A stretch of 64,000 nt of DNA from Colwellia sp. BRX10-3 (lineage in GTDB: Bacteria > Pseudomonadota > Gammaproteobacteria > Enterobacterales > Alteromonadaceae), in the NCBI RefSeq assembly GCF_014077505.1, contig NZ_JACGWA010000008.1, positions 62,001 to 126,000 on the forward strand. The letters are read 5' to 3'. The stretch's first letter is position 1, and each line of letters starts with the position of its first letter. This document shows, piece by piece, positions 1 through 8,784 of this stretch. The position numbers were made by a program, and so were the translations under genes. Below the pieces are notes generated by a model, which did no database searches, had not been told where the DNA came from, and saw only the letters and a program-made list of their open reading frames with translations.

Positions 1-563
1 TTTTGCTTTAGTTGTTCCATTTGTGTGGTATTTAAAACCAGACGAACATAACCAAGTAATTCAGGTGTTTGTGCATTACTTTCACTTTCAAGCATATGTC
101 CATCAAATAAAGTAGAGCGAGTTGACAACACGGGCACCATAAACAGTATTTGGCTTTTATTTTCACTGTATATCGGTGCATCTATTAAATGTTGACTGTT
201 GTTAACAAAAGCTAGCAGGGGCGTTGTTGACTCGATAAACCACCGTTCAGCTAAAACTGTTTTGTCTTTTCGCACTAATGCTAAGTAGCTTACTGCTTTG
301 TCATCAAGGGTATTGAGTACTAAGTTAAGTGACTCTGAATCTTCTGAATACAGTGCAAACTCACTAAATTTTGCCAGCACTTGCGCGATTGAGTAGCCGC
401 GGTTAAGTAATTCTATTTTTCGAGTTGTTTGTTCAATACTCACCATTGAGGTGGTGAGTACAATGGCTGTTAATGCCACCAATAAATTGGTGACTAAATT
501 AAACTTGGTGGTTAGGCCAACCTTTTTAAGCCTATCCTTAATGCTGCTTCCTGTTTTTATCAC
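1..563 (-). CDS. membrane sensor protein, N-terminal part (truncated by window edge)
   Basis: An open frame runs from a GTG at 561-563 to the window edge, about 187 codons, with no stop. The start is supported by GAGG about 8 nt upstream and by a 4-nt GTGA overlap with the stop of the substrate-binding protein gene, which suggests translational coupling. A basic N-terminus is followed by one membrane helix (about residues 18-40) and then an extracytoplasmic stretch of at least 140 residues. That is the usual front half of a sensor histidine kinase or GGDEF/EAL sensor. The signalling domain lies outside the window, so the output type cannot be told. Inferred role: reads the state of the neighbouring periplasmic binding protein. 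Confidence 0.75.
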   Translation of the reverse strand, partial: MIKTGSSIKDRLKKVGLTTKFNLVTNLLVALTAIVLTTSMVSIEQTTRKIELLNRGYSIAQVLAKFSEFALYSEDSESLNLVLNTLDDKAVSYLALVRKDKTVLAERWFIESTTPLLAFVNNSQHLIDAPIYSENKSQILFMVPVLSTRSTLFDGHMLESESNAQTPELLGYVRLVLNTTQMEQLKQ

Positions 564-1495
564 TGAAAAACCTCTATAGCACCATTAATTATTTCATTAC
601 TGAATTCAACTTTTAACTGTTTTGCCGTTTTTAAATTCAGTAAATATTGTTCTGAAATTGGGTATTGTAATGGGATTGAGTTTGCTTTTTTACCGTCAAG
701 AATTGCCATTGCTATTTGTGCACACTGTTGACCTAAACTAATGTAATCCCAATCTAAGGCATAAATTGCTCCCGCTTTTACCCAAGATTTAGACATGCCA
801 ATAAATGGTATGCGATTACGATAAGAAAATAACAATATTGCTTTTGCTGTTTTCCCTGAGTAGACGGTTTTATCAGGGATACTGAAAATAGTATCGGCTT
901 CACGCCCCAAAAGCTTTAATGCTGAGGTTAATTCTGTAGGCGAACGAACGGCTGCGGCAATAATTGTCAAGCCTAAAGTCGGTGCGATTTTACTAAGTTC
1001 ATTTATTAATTTTTGGCTATTTTCAGGATCATATAGCACCCCGATACGCCTTGCATCAGGTAAAATACGTTTATGCCAGTTCAATTGTGTTTTTGCACTT
1101 GCTTGAATAGCTATACCCGCCAAATGAGGTGTGTTCATCAACAAATTATTGTTCAAGGTTAGGGTCGAAATAATATCTGGCGACACCGTAAAGTTATCGC
1201 GCTTTGAAGGGATTAAATTTATTGCTTTTGAGCCTAAAGCAAGGATAAGGCGTGAGTTATTATCAATCGGGCTATAGTCGGTGTTATCGACATAACTCAC
1301 CTTGAAATTACTGTTATTTAATACAGATTTAAAGCCTTTTACTACATCTTGATAGGGCTTTAATTGTTCATTATAAATAAGGCTTATTAACGAGTTTTCT
1401 TGTGAAATAGCTTTGGGCACACCCATAGCCATTGTTGTGGTCAAAACAATTAAGCAGTATGTCCATTTTTTCTGCAGTTTATTAATAGTCATCAT
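560..1495 (-). CDS. ABC-type periplasmic substrate-binding protein (PF04392-like)
   Basis: A 311-residue protein with a signal peptide (hydrophobic core about residues 12-28) followed by a two-lobed binding-protein fold of the YtvX/TrpX-like family. Recognisable segments are the hinge around 'RIGVLYDPENS' and 'IPFIGMSKSWVKAGAIYALDWDY', where such proteins contact ligand. No permease or ATPase gene lies beside it. It sits between a TonB receptor gene (59 nt away) and a membrane sensor gene whose start overlaps its stop. It may therefore present ligand to the sensor rather than feed a transporter; that is inference. The ligand is unknown; members of the family bind aromatic amino acids or other small solutes. 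Confidence 0.8.
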   Translation of the reverse strand: MMTINKLQKKWTYCLIVLTTTMAMGVPKAISQENSLISLIYNEQLKPYQDVVKGFKSVLNNSNFKVSYVDNTDYSPIDNNSRLILALGSKAINLIPSKRDNFTVSPDIISTLTLNNNLLMNTPHLAGIAIQASAKTQLNWHKRILPDARRIGVLYDPENSQKLINELSKIAPTLGLTIIAAAVRSPTELTSALKLLGREADTIFSIPDKTVYSGKTAKAILLFSYRNRIPFIGMSKSWVKAGAIYALDWDYISLGQQCAQIAMAILDGKKANSIPLQYPISEQYLLNLKTAKQLKVEFSNEIINGAIEVFQ

Positions 1496-1553
1496 CCATT
1501 ACTAACTTATCGACGTTAAAAACTAAATTGCCGGTGACAAGATTTTCTTTGTA

Positions 1554-3575
1554 TTATAAATCAAATGTATAAGCTAGACGTAAACGCACAGTACGGCCGT
1601 CTTGGGCTATTTGATCCTGTAAGTGTTCTTCAGACCCCGGAAAACTATAATGCTCGTCAAACAAATTATAAATACCGAATGACAAGTCTAAGTTATTAAC
1701 TAAGGTTTTATTTAATACCGTCAAATTAGTCAGAAGATAACTTTCTGCATGGTTGTTTTGCAGGGTTTTTCGAGCACTTTCATATTGCAAATTTAAACCT
1801 GCAGTAAAACCATAAGCAAGCTCAGGCGTGGTAATATTCAACTTAACTTGGTCTTGTGGAACATTGGGTAAAGTTATAGCGCTGATGTCAAATTCGCTAT
1901 TTTGATAAGTATAACTAAATGCGCCATTCCAGCCGTTTTGCCAGTGCCCTTGCAGTTCAATCTCGAAGCCTTTAGCTGTCACATCATTTTGATTTTCAAA
2001 CACGAGTAAATCATCACTAGGATCTGTGGTTAACGCGATTAATTTTTCGATTTTGTTTTGGTAAAGAGAGGCAACTAAATTAAGACTATTGTTTAAGCGC
2101 TGCTCTAAAATTAGTTCAATGCTGTTAATAGTTTCAGGGGAAAGCTGATCTGGCGCTTTCTGGGATATACCAATATCATCATAGTAAAGCTCATATACAT
2201 TGGGCGCGCGATAGGCGCTACCATATATTAACTTCACGGTAGTATTATCAATTGGATCCCAAATGGCGGCAATTCGAGGGTTGGTGCTGTTGTCTAGCTC
2301 TGAAAAATAGTCATATCGTAGACCTAAATTCAATACTAAATTTTCGTGTAATTGAATATTATCTTGCAGGTAAACACCCCAAGTATAACTGTTAGTATCT
2401 ATGACCTGAAAAACTTCATAAATATCCCAACTTTTTGACTTTTCATCAAAGTTATTGCGATATTCACCACCTAAGGTGACACGATGATTTTGAAAAAATT
2501 CTTTGGTAACCATGAGCTCAGACCCCCACCATTTACCATTTGCCTCATCTTGCCAATTAACAATGTCTGAGAGGTCACCTTCATCAGAGTAATCATAGGC
2601 CCAGTGGCCCATATAGTTATATTCATCATAAAAAATGCGTGCGCTAATATCGGTGCCATCACTTAATAGTTCTTGGTATTTTGCGTCAACATAAAAGGTT
2701 TGCTCCCATCCTCTAGTGATAGGGCTATTAAACACAGTTTCATAAGAACCAGTAGGGTTAACCTTTTCTTGCTCTTGATAGCTGGCCGTTACCGTGAAGT
2801 TATTATAAGCAAGCTTGGCAAAGAGGTTGTCATTTTTACCACTATCGACACTAGTGGCAAAACCATTATTGGTGGTAGGGTCGTCAAACTCAGGATAATA
2901 AAGCTTGTCATCGCCATCACTTTCGTAATATGAGCCTGAAAGTAGTACTTCAACACCATTGTCAAAGCGATTACCGTAACTTACGGTTGCGGTATGGGTA
3001 TTTTGGCTGCCAGTAGAAACTATGGTTTGAACGCCTTGAAGATCTCGTCCACGTTTTGTCATAATATTAATAACGCCAAAAAAAGCACCGTTACCATAAA
3101 GTGACGAGCCCGAGCCTCTTACCACTTCAATACGGTCAATAATATCGATATTAACGGCTAAACCGTTATCAATAATCATACCGCTGTATATATTCTCATT
3201 CACTCGGTGGCCATCAACTAGCAAAAGGATACGAGAATTGTAGTCACCAGGAATAGCAAAACCGCGTGCGCCAACATAGCTGAAACTGCGGTCATACGAT
3301 GTTTGAAAACCCGGCAAGGTATTAAGCACATCAACCATGGAACGATAGCCATATTGCTGAATTTCTTTTGCGGTGACTATACTGATGCGAGCAGGAGCTT
3401 CAGTTACTTTTTGAGAATACTTAGAGGCGGTAAAAACCGATTCAATATCAGCAAACAATAAGGACTCATCATCAAAACCAAAGGCTTCTTCAGAGGCATT
3501 AACATAAAAAGAACTAGCTAAAATAAGCGAGGCTATTAACGCTTTATGCTTAATCTTACTTTTTAAAAAAGACAT
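1554..3575 (-). CDS. TonB-dependent outer-membrane receptor
   Basis: A 673-residue outer-membrane receptor. An upstream in-frame ATG at 3596 exists, but the ATG at 3575 has AAGGTG 7-8 nt before it and gives a cleaner signal peptide ending near 'VNAS'. The plug domain is clear: 'EAPARISIVTAKEIQQYG', 'LLLVDGHRVNEN', then 'IEVVRGSGSSLYG' and 'GVINIMTK'. The barrel follows and ends in an aromatic-rich strand finishing 'YTFDL'. The class resembles siderophore or vitamin receptors of the BtuB/CirA type; the substrate is not determined. PepSY proteins upstream and a binding protein downstream, all on the same strand, hint at iron or another regulated nutrient. No convincing Fur box was seen in the upstream region. 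Confidence 0.92.
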   Translation of the reverse strand: MSFLKSKIKHKALIASLILASSFYVNASEEAFGFDDESLLFADIESVFTASKYSQKVTEAPARISIVTAKEIQQYGYRSMVDVLNTLPGFQTSYDRSFSYVGARGFAIPGDYNSRILLLVDGHRVNENIYSGMIIDNGLAVNIDIIDRIEVVRGSGSSLYGNGAFFGVINIMTKRGRDLQGVQTIVSTGSQNTHTATVSYGNRFDNGVEVLLSGSYYESDGDDKLYYPEFDDPTTNNGFATSVDSGKNDNLFAKLAYNNFTVTASYQEQEKVNPTGSYETVFNSPITRGWEQTFYVDAKYQELLSDGTDISARIFYDEYNYMGHWAYDYSDEGDLSDIVNWQDEANGKWWGSELMVTKEFFQNHRVTLGGEYRNNFDEKSKSWDIYEVFQVIDTNSYTWGVYLQDNIQLHENLVLNLGLRYDYFSELDNSTNPRIAAIWDPIDNTTVKLIYGSAYRAPNVYELYYDDIGISQKAPDQLSPETINSIELILEQRLNNSLNLVASLYQNKIEKLIALTTDPSDDLLVFENQNDVTAKGFEIELQGHWQNGWNGAFSYTYQNSEFDISAITLPNVPQDQVKLNITTPELAYGFTAGLNLQYESARKTLQNNHAESYLLTNLTVLNKTLVNNLDLSFGIYNLFDEHYSFPGSEEHLQDQIAQDGRTVRLRLAYTFDL

Positions 3576-3616
3576 TAAATGACACCTTAATTTCATGGTG
3601 ATGTTTATGATTGTTA

Positions 3617-3641
3617 TTAACTTAACTTAACTTAACTTAAC
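3617..3641. repeat. five tandem TTAAC units upstream of TonB receptor gene
   Basis: Five exact head-to-tail copies of TTAAC occupy this stretch, about 40-65 nt upstream of the receptor start and therefore in its likely promoter or leader. Such a short tandem array can change copy number by slippage and alter promoter spacing. No function is shown by the sequence itself. Confidence 0.8.
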
Positions 3642-3796
3642 TGATTTCAGTCAATTTACAACAATTTATCGAAGTGGCGCTCGTTAAATCGCAAGTAATA
3701 TGTAGGTAATAAATGCTTTTATCCAGATCTTTGCGCTGGATTATATGAAATTTAAAAGCGCTTTATGCTTAATTACCGCAGTGACTTTTGGTCACA

Positions 3797-4522
3797 CTAC
3801 AATTTTTTTACACGGTATTTGCCCTTTCGCAGCATATGTATGGTCCATATTAGTCCTGAAAAAGTTAGCCATAAAGTGATAAAAGCGAATAGCATCATTT
3901 GAACCGTGTTAAAGCTACCTTCGGTGCCATAATCCATAAAGTGCAACATAAAGAAAAAATCGGCAAAACGTTTATCACTATTACTGTGCCCCACCAATCG
4001 CCCCGAGCCTTGCTCAACGTAAACACTGGTTTCTAAGTCATCATCAAAATTAATTTGCCAACTTGGATTTTGTTGTTTGGGATAGTCTGAAATAGTCGAC
4101 GCTATTAATACAACAGACTTAATATTGCCGGGGCCATTATAACTGGCCTTAGCAATGGCGGTGGCGAGTTGCTCGTCAACCAAAGTTAACTCACCTGTTA
4201 TGGCATTAACGATGTGGTAACTATTGGGCAAGTGTCGATATAAGCCATGTTGTTGAGTTAATAAATAATAAGGCTGTGAAAGGATATTAGCTTGATTGAG
4301 CTCAATAGTGTCGGGATATGATTTTAGGATAACTTCAACCGGTAACAGGTCTTTGTTTGCTATTGTTGATTGCTTTGTTATTAACGTTTGGCGATAGACA
4401 TTACCGCGAGCTTTATCGTGATCAATAACATTGAATGTTAAACCACTCGCTACCCAAATAAACACTTGTAAGCCGATAAGTAATGAGGCCCATTTATGAA
4501 TTTTTCTAACCCAAATCATCAT
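3797..4522 (-). CDS. PepSY domain-containing membrane protein
   Basis: A 241-residue protein with an N-terminal 'RKIHKWASLLIGLQVFIWVASGL' helix, a periplasmic PepSY-like portion with 'YHIVNAITGEL' and 'WQINFDDDLETSVYVE', and a C-terminal membrane helix around 210-230. The layout is that of iron-regulated PepSY-TM proteins found beside TonB receptors. It overlaps the next PepSY gene by 4 nt (ATGA), so the two are one operon. The motif set (helix, PepSY, histidine-containing 'FMLHFMDYG', helix) is shared by both partners, so they look like an ancient tandem duplication. Function is unknown; a role in heme or siderophore-iron reduction has been proposed for the family. Confidence 0.8.
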   Translation of the reverse strand: MMIWVRKIHKWASLLIGLQVFIWVASGLTFNVIDHDKARGNVYRQTLITKQSTIANKDLLPVEVILKSYPDTIELNQANILSQPYYLLTQQHGLYRHLPNSYHIVNAITGELTLVDEQLATAIAKASYNGPGNIKSVVLIASTISDYPKQQNPSWQINFDDDLETSVYVEQGSGRLVGHSNSDKRFADFFFMLHFMDYGTEGSFNTVQMMLFAFITLWLTFSGLIWTIHMLRKGKYRVKKL

Positions 4523-5346
4523 GCCTTATCTCCAACAGATAATTGACTATCTTGTGGTGTCTTTTTAGCGGTATTGGCCCTTTTTTTACCTGAGCTTATC
4601 ATCGGTTTGATCACTTTAAAGTAAGTGAGTACTAAGCCGCTAAGTGCAGCGAAAAATGCTAACGAAGCAATGAAAAACAATAACCAGTTACTGGGGTCTT
4701 GCTCGTCGCCATAATCCATAATATGGAGGCGGAACATCCAATCGAATATATACCAAAACTGGTGACGCTTACCGACAGCTTTGCCGTTATTCGCTGAAAT
4801 ATAAAGTGTGGGTGAAGAAAAATGGTCAAAATTAACCTGCCATACCGGCAAATGTCGCTCCCTTAAGCCAAACGGTGGGTTGGAGGAAATTAGCTCAGCA
4901 TTAATAACGCCACCATCGCCAGTATAAAAGTGCTTTGCTATCGCCGTTGCGGTGTTTTTAGTTAATGGCGACAATAGTTCACCACTGTGTGCATCGATTA
5001 TATATTGCTGTTTTGCTATGTTAAAACGATACACTTCTCGGTCGATTAGCAAGCCAACACTTAAATTTTTTGCCCGCGGATATTGTTGAAATAATGCTTG
5101 TGAAGGGTAGGTTAAATTTTCTGGATTTATTTTACTTTGATGAGTGACCACCAAGCTATCACCGTGAATATAGTCAATATCAAAAAACACCATATAAGTG
5201 CCGGTGACAGACCAAATAACAAATTGTGCACCGATAAATAACATCAACCATTTATGAAGTTTATGGCTGAAATTAAATAGCTTAAAAGGCTTTTTTCTTA
5301 TTGTTTTAGGTTTGATTTTTTTAGTGTTAATTGTGTCGTTCTCCAC
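4519..5346 (-). CDS. PepSY domain-containing membrane protein
   Basis: The larger partner of the overlapping PepSY pair. The frame is open to an ATG at 5400, but the first 18 codons have no ribosome-binding site. A GTG at 5344-5346 has GGAA about 8-10 nt upstream and gives a 275-residue protein whose basic N-terminus leads into the first helix ('KLHKWLMLFIGAQFVIWSVTG'), so I prefer it. It shares 'LHKW', 'DAHSGELLSP', 'WQVNFDHFSSPTLYIS', 'FRLHIMDYGDE' and a C-terminal helix with its neighbour. The C-terminal tail is lysine-rich and presumably cytoplasmic. It lies upstream of the TonB receptor on the same strand, separated by 200 nt. Confidence 0.75.
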   Translation of the reverse strand: MENDTINTKKIKPKTIRKKPFKLFNFSHKLHKWLMLFIGAQFVIWSVTGTYMVFFDIDYIHGDSLVVTHQSKINPENLTYPSQALFQQYPRAKNLSVGLLIDREVYRFNIAKQQYIIDAHSGELLSPLTKNTATAIAKHFYTGDGGVINAELISSNPPFGLRERHLPVWQVNFDHFSSPTLYISANNGKAVGKRHQFWYIFDWMFRLHIMDYGDEQDPSNWLLFFIASLAFFAALSGLVLTYFKVIKPMISSGKKRANTAKKTPQDSQLSVGDKA

Positions 5347-5400
5347 AATAAATATTCCGCTGGCATTGGTCAGTAGGGTTAATGCTGCGGCACAAACCAT

Positions 5401-5740
5401 ACAATTTAAGTGCTGGCGCGACAGTGTGGTTAATAATTTATCAAGCTAGGCTTTTATTACATAGCTTTTATTACATAATATCGATAAAAGGTGAATAATA
5501 GCAACTGATTAACTTTGAGCAAATATGCATTTTCACAAAACGTTAATGTTGTTAGGTAGGGTATATGGAGATAATACTTTTTAGCCAAATTGAAACTTAT
5601 GCACGCAAACACCCAGTGAATAATTTAGAAAGTGAGCGTTGATATTGATATAGTTGTTTTGGTAACGTCAGAAAAGTGACCGCTGTGGCAATAGCTTATT
5701 ATTTACCAACTAATTATTTATTAAAAAGGCGACAAACTTT
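5401..5740. other. intergenic region between divergent genes, nothing recognised
   Basis: This AT-rich stretch of 340 nt separates the minus-strand PepSY gene from the plus-strand hypothetical gene and must hold both promoters. A direct repeat of 'cttttattacata' occurs at about 5451-5477. I saw no Fur box, riboswitch or RNA gene. Confidence 0.5.
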
Positions 5741-6157
5741 ATGGATATTATGACTGAATCTTTGCCCATTTCTATTCAAGTTAATGATGATTTAGTTACT
5801 GAAATAAAAAACATTGCCTCGGTGAGTAATAAACTAGAAGCGCAGTTGAATTTTCATACCATGACAGCTAATTGGTATAACGATGAAGAGCATATTCTGC
5901 TGATTAACTTTTATCTTATCAGCATGAGTGAATTTAGCAGTGCAATCACGCAAGCTGATAGTGTTGATGTAGAAACGCTTGCTGATGATGTGTTGCTAAG
6001 TTCAAAAAATAGCTTACTTGATTGCCATGTTGCGATTACACCTGCGGAATTAATATTGATAAAACAACAGCCAAAACTGTTGTCAGGCTATCTTGCTAAA
6101 AAACTGACTAAGGTACTTAATTTGATTGCTGATCGACAAAAGCTTACGCATATATAA
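5741..6157 (+). CDS. hypothetical protein, 138 aa
   Basis: The frame begins at an ATG preceded by AAGGCGAC about 8-11 nt upstream; an alternative in-frame ATG lies three codons in. The predicted protein is acidic in its first two thirds and ends in a more basic helix ('SGYLAKKLTKVLNLIADRQKL'). There is no signal peptide, membrane segment or cysteine pair, so it is probably a small cytoplasmic protein. I do not recognise the family. It is followed within 100 nt by a small-RNA candidate and diverges from the PepSY operon. Confidence 0.6.
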   Translation: MDIMTESLPISIQVNDDLVTEIKNIASVSNKLEAQLNFHTMTANWYNDEEHILLINFYLISMSEFSSAITQADSVDVETLADDVLLSSKNSLLDCHVAITPAELILIKQQPKLLSGYLAKKLTKVLNLIADRQKLTHI

Positions 6158-6253
6158 AGTTATTGTGACGCTGGGTTTTTATTTTTAAGAGATTAAAAAC
6201 AAGTAGTTAGTAGCTAAGTTATTATTAATTGAATTTATTTTTCAATGAAATTG

Positions 6254-6379
6254 AACTAACAACTATTTAAACGCTCTTACTTAGCAAGAGATTCTCCCCT
6301 CGATTTTGTTTTTATTATTGTTTTATATTAGTGCTTTATATTATTTGTATACGCTCCTCAATTGAGGGGCGTTTTTTTT
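6254..6379 (+). ncRNA. putative small RNA, copy A of a sibling pair
   Basis: A segment with no coding frame matches a second locus at 9069-9174 in four blocks. These are TTGAAC followed exactly 16 nt later by GCTCTTA; a hairpin CTCTT-7nt-AAGAG (6274-6290); a pyrimidine-rich linker ending CCCTCG (6292-6302); and a terminator stem CGCTCCTC-AATT-GAGGGGCG with eight T (6352-6379). The U-rich part between linker and terminator is longer here. The terminator pair U-G in this copy is C-G in the other, which is stem-preserving. The 5' end is not known. The unpaired C-rich linker could pair with Shine-Dalgarno sequences; that is inference. Confidence 0.55.
6352..6379 (+). terminator. Rho-independent terminator of small-RNA candidate A
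   Basis: An 8-bp stem (CGCTCCTC with GAGGGGCG, one U-G pair), a 4-nt loop AATT and a run of eight T. Confidence 0.85.
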
Positions 6380-6611
6380 GCCTTAATTTTTCGAACAATG
6401 CCCAGTGATATAAAAATAAAGTATTTTAATAAAAGACCTTCCACGCCAAACCGCTCTAAGTAATATTAAGGCTTGAGTGATCGATAAAATATAATGCTAT
6501 CAACCACCAGAACAATAGCTCTCATTACAGTAATAGTTTATTGGTAATAGGTAATAACTATAGAGATGATAAATTCAAACGTTTGCAGTGAAGCATAAAT
6601 TTTTTCAGTGG

Positions 6612-6806
6612 TTAGTTGTTTCTATTTTTTCGAGCCGCAATACTTTCACCAAACACCTCAGAATGAGCTTGTTCCATTACTTCGGCTGCGTCTTCATGAG
6701 AGATAATGGCTAAAACTTTAACGGCATGGATAAATCCTTCAGTTCTGAATTTTTGTTTATCATTCGCATGTACCCTAATAATTGGTGGAAAATCATTAAC
6801 TGACAA
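6612..6806 (-). CDS. small hypothetical protein, 64 aa
   Basis: The frame opens at TTG (6804-6806) with no clear ribosome-binding site, so the start is uncertain. The product begins 'SVNDFPPIIRVHANDKQKF' and ends with a basic tail. Its composition is protein-like rather than random, with a central 'HAVKVLAIISHEDAAEVMEQAH' helix pair. It has the feel of a small conserved cytoplasmic protein of Alteromonadales, but I cannot name a family. It is divergent from the diguanylate cyclase gene, 150 nt away. Confidence 0.5.
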   Translation of the reverse strand: MSVNDFPPIIRVHANDKQKFRTEGFIHAVKVLAIISHEDAAEVMEQAHSEVFGESIAARKNRNN

Positions 6807-6956
6807 ATTGATTATATTAAGTTTTAATTTTTATGTATAACGTTAAGATCTATTATCAGCAAAAGTTAACTTTATAGGTATTATCAATATAACAGGGCAG
6901 TATTCACATCACGTGTTACTCTATAATTAACTAAAAGTATTACTAAAGAGCTTTGA

Positions 6957-7919
6957 ATGATTGAACCTAAAATTCCAGATAACGAAGCAGAGCGTTTACA
7001 TGCTTTGAGATCCTTAAAAATTCTCGATACTTCACATGAAGAAAGATTTGACCGCGTAACACGTATGGCCAAAAGAATGTTTGGTGTTTCTATATCTTTG
7101 GTCAGCTTGGTTGATGAAAACCGTCAGTGGTTTAAATCGAGCGAGGGGTTAGATGCTTCAGAAACTCCTAGAAATATTTCTTTTTGTGGTCATGCGATTA
7201 ATCAAGATGGCCTATTTATTATTCCAGACACCTTGAAAGATAAACGTTTTTTTGATAATCCATTAGTCACCGAGGCACCAAATATTCGTTTTTACGCAGG
7301 TTATCCATTAAAACTTAGGCAGGGCTTAAATATTGGTACTTTGTGTTTGATTGATCCTAAGCCTAGAGAAATGGAAGCAGAAGATCAGCAATTACTAGAA
7401 GATTTAGGTGCCATGATCGAACAAGAAATCAAATCAATTCAAATGGCCACATTAGATGAATTAACCTTGATTTCTAATCGTCGTGGTTTTTTAACCTTGG
7501 TTGATCACAGCCTAAAAGTTTGTCGCCGTAATAAAACCTCGATGTCTTTTGTATTATTTGATCTAAACAAATTTAAACTGATTAACGATGAACATGGCCA
7601 TCATGAGGGTGACTTTGTGTTAACCACGTTTGCAAAAATAATGCTTGAGTCATTTCGAGACAGTGATGTGATCGGTCGACTCGGCGGCGATGAATTCGTT
7701 GCCATGTTAACAGATTCAAATGATGAAAAAATAGACTTAGTATTAGCAAGGTTTGCGAGCGCAATTGACAAGCAAAACCAATCGTTGAATAAACCATACA
7801 AAATAGAGTACAGCGCAGGGTTAGTGCGTTTTGAACATGACTCAGACTTATCGATAGAGCAAATGATTCAACAGGCTGATGAAGCCATGTATGAACAGAA
7901 AAAAGGCAAAGCAAGGTAA
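6957..7919 (+). CDS. GAF-GGDEF diguanylate cyclase
   Basis: A 320-residue soluble protein that should make cyclic di-GMP from two GTP. The N-terminal GAF domain spans about residues 20-160 ('SISLVSLVDENRQWFKS', 'FCGHAI', 'FYAGYPL', 'IGTLCLID'). The GGDEF domain follows from about 165, with the intact active-site motif GGDEF at 243-247. The inhibitory I-site RxxD ('RDSD') lies exactly five residues upstream, so product inhibition is expected. There is no membrane segment, so the signal must be cytoplasmic; this GAF subclass often lacks a known ligand. It lies 245 nt upstream of lexA on the same strand, with the lexA SOS boxes between them, so SOS control of the cyclase itself is not indicated. 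Confidence 0.92.
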   Translation: MIEPKIPDNEAERLHALRSLKILDTSHEERFDRVTRMAKRMFGVSISLVSLVDENRQWFKSSEGLDASETPRNISFCGHAINQDGLFIIPDTLKDKRFFDNPLVTEAPNIRFYAGYPLKLRQGLNIGTLCLIDPKPREMEAEDQQLLEDLGAMIEQEIKSIQMATLDELTLISNRRGFLTLVDHSLKVCRRNKTSMSFVLFDLNKFKLINDEHGHHEGDFVLTTFAKIMLESFRDSDVIGRLGGDEFVAMLTDSNDEKIDLVLARFASAIDKQNQSLNKPYKIEYSAGLVRFEHDSDLSIEQMIQQADEAMYEQKKGKAR

Positions 7920-8100
7920 CTATATCTAGTTTTTACTTTACTTCATTAGTTACTTTAACTTGTGCGTTTTTTTATATTGCATTGATAATAAGCCTATGAA
8001 ATGTATGGTGTATATTTACGTTTACGGCAAAATTTCATTAAAAATAAAAACTCAGACAAAAAGGTTCGCCCCATAATAACAACTTGCGTTTATCCAAAGC

Positions 8101-8134
8101 CTGTATACAATAACAATACTGTTTAAAAATACAG
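8101..8134. promoter_or_regulatory. two LexA (SOS) boxes in front of lexA
   Basis: A perfect CTGT-N8-ACAG box lies at 8119-8134 and a near-perfect one (CTGT-N8-ACAA) at 8101-8116. The centres are 18 nt apart, and the second box ends 30 nt before the lexA start. This tandem arrangement is the classic autoregulation of lexA in gammaproteobacteria. Confidence 0.88.
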
Positions 8135-8164
8135 GCTTGCTTTGAAGTAGCTTAAGGAATAAAT

Positions 8165-8779
8165 ATGCGCCCTTTAACACCAAGACAACAGCAGATTTTT
8201 GATCTGATCCGAGAAAAAATTTCAGACACGGGCATGCCACCAACACGTGCCGAAATTGCTACTAATTTTGGTTTTAAGTCAGCAAATGCAGCAGAAGAAC
8301 ATTTAAAAGCGCTGGCTAAAAAAGGTTACATTGAAATGTTGCCAGGCACATCGCGCGGTATTCGTCTTGCAGAAGAGTTTATTGAAGAAGATGGTTTGCC
8401 CTTGATTGGCCGAGTTGCGGCAGGCGAACCTATTTTGGCGCAAGAGCATGTTGAGCAGCATTATAAAATTGATGGTAGTTTATTCCATCCTGCGGCTGAT
8501 TACTTATTACGTGTTCATGGCGAAAGTATGAAAGACATTGGCATTTTAGATGGCGATTTACTGGCAGTTCATCAAACTACTGATGTGCAAAACGGCCAAG
8601 TGATTGTTGCTCGTGTTGAAGACGATGTTACGGTTAAGCGTTTTAAACGTGAGGGTAATGTGGTTTACTTACATGCTGAAAATGAAGACTTTTCACCAAT
8701 TAAAGTAGATTTAACATCTCAGCAATTCAACATTGAAGGTTTAGCCGTAGGTGTGATTCGCGCTGCCGACTGGATGTAA
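8165..8779 (+). CDS. lexA: LexA repressor, SOS master regulator
   Basis: A 204-residue LexA with the full layout. The N-terminal winged helix starts '[15 protein letters not shown]' and contains '[10 protein letters not shown]'. The self-cleavage site is Ala86-Gly87 in 'VAAGEP', and the catalytic dyad is Ser121 ('GESMKD') and Lys158 ('VTVKRF'). AAGGAA sits 7 nt before the ATG. Two SOS boxes lie just upstream. No dinF or sulA follows directly. The last 28 codons are duplicated at 23307-23392, and the stop is not followed by a recognisable terminator, unlike the distal fragment. The gene itself looks fully functional. Confidence 0.98.
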   Translation: MRPLTPRQQQIFDLIREKISDTGMPPTRAEIATNFGFKSANAAEEHLKALAKKGYIEMLPGTSRGIRLAEEFIEEDGLPLIGRVAAGEPILAQEHVEQHYKIDGSLFHPAADYLLRVHGESMKDIGILDGDLLAVHQTTDVQNGQVIVARVEDDVTVKRFKREGNVVYLHAENEDFSPIKVDLTSQQFNIEGLAVGVIRAADWM

Positions 8780-8784
8780 TAAAC
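8694..8784 (+). repeat. 91-bp direct repeat (proximal copy, inside lexA 3' end)
   Basis: This segment covers the last lexA codons, the stop and 5 nt beyond. It matches 23307-23397 at 86 of 91 positions. The five differences are CCA/CCC, CAG/CAA, GTA/GTT, CGC/CGT and the stop TAA/TAG, so none changes the protein. Similarity ends right after the shared AAAC. Confidence 0.9.

Noticed and set aside
3597-3796. Fur box in front of the TonB receptor
   Set aside because: The region is AT-rich, but no 19-bp match to the GATAATGATAATCATTATC pattern was found; only the TTAAC array is clear.
7582-7914. 110-codon minus-strand frame inside the diguanylate cyclase gene
   Set aside because: Antisense to the conserved GGDEF domain and without a binding site.
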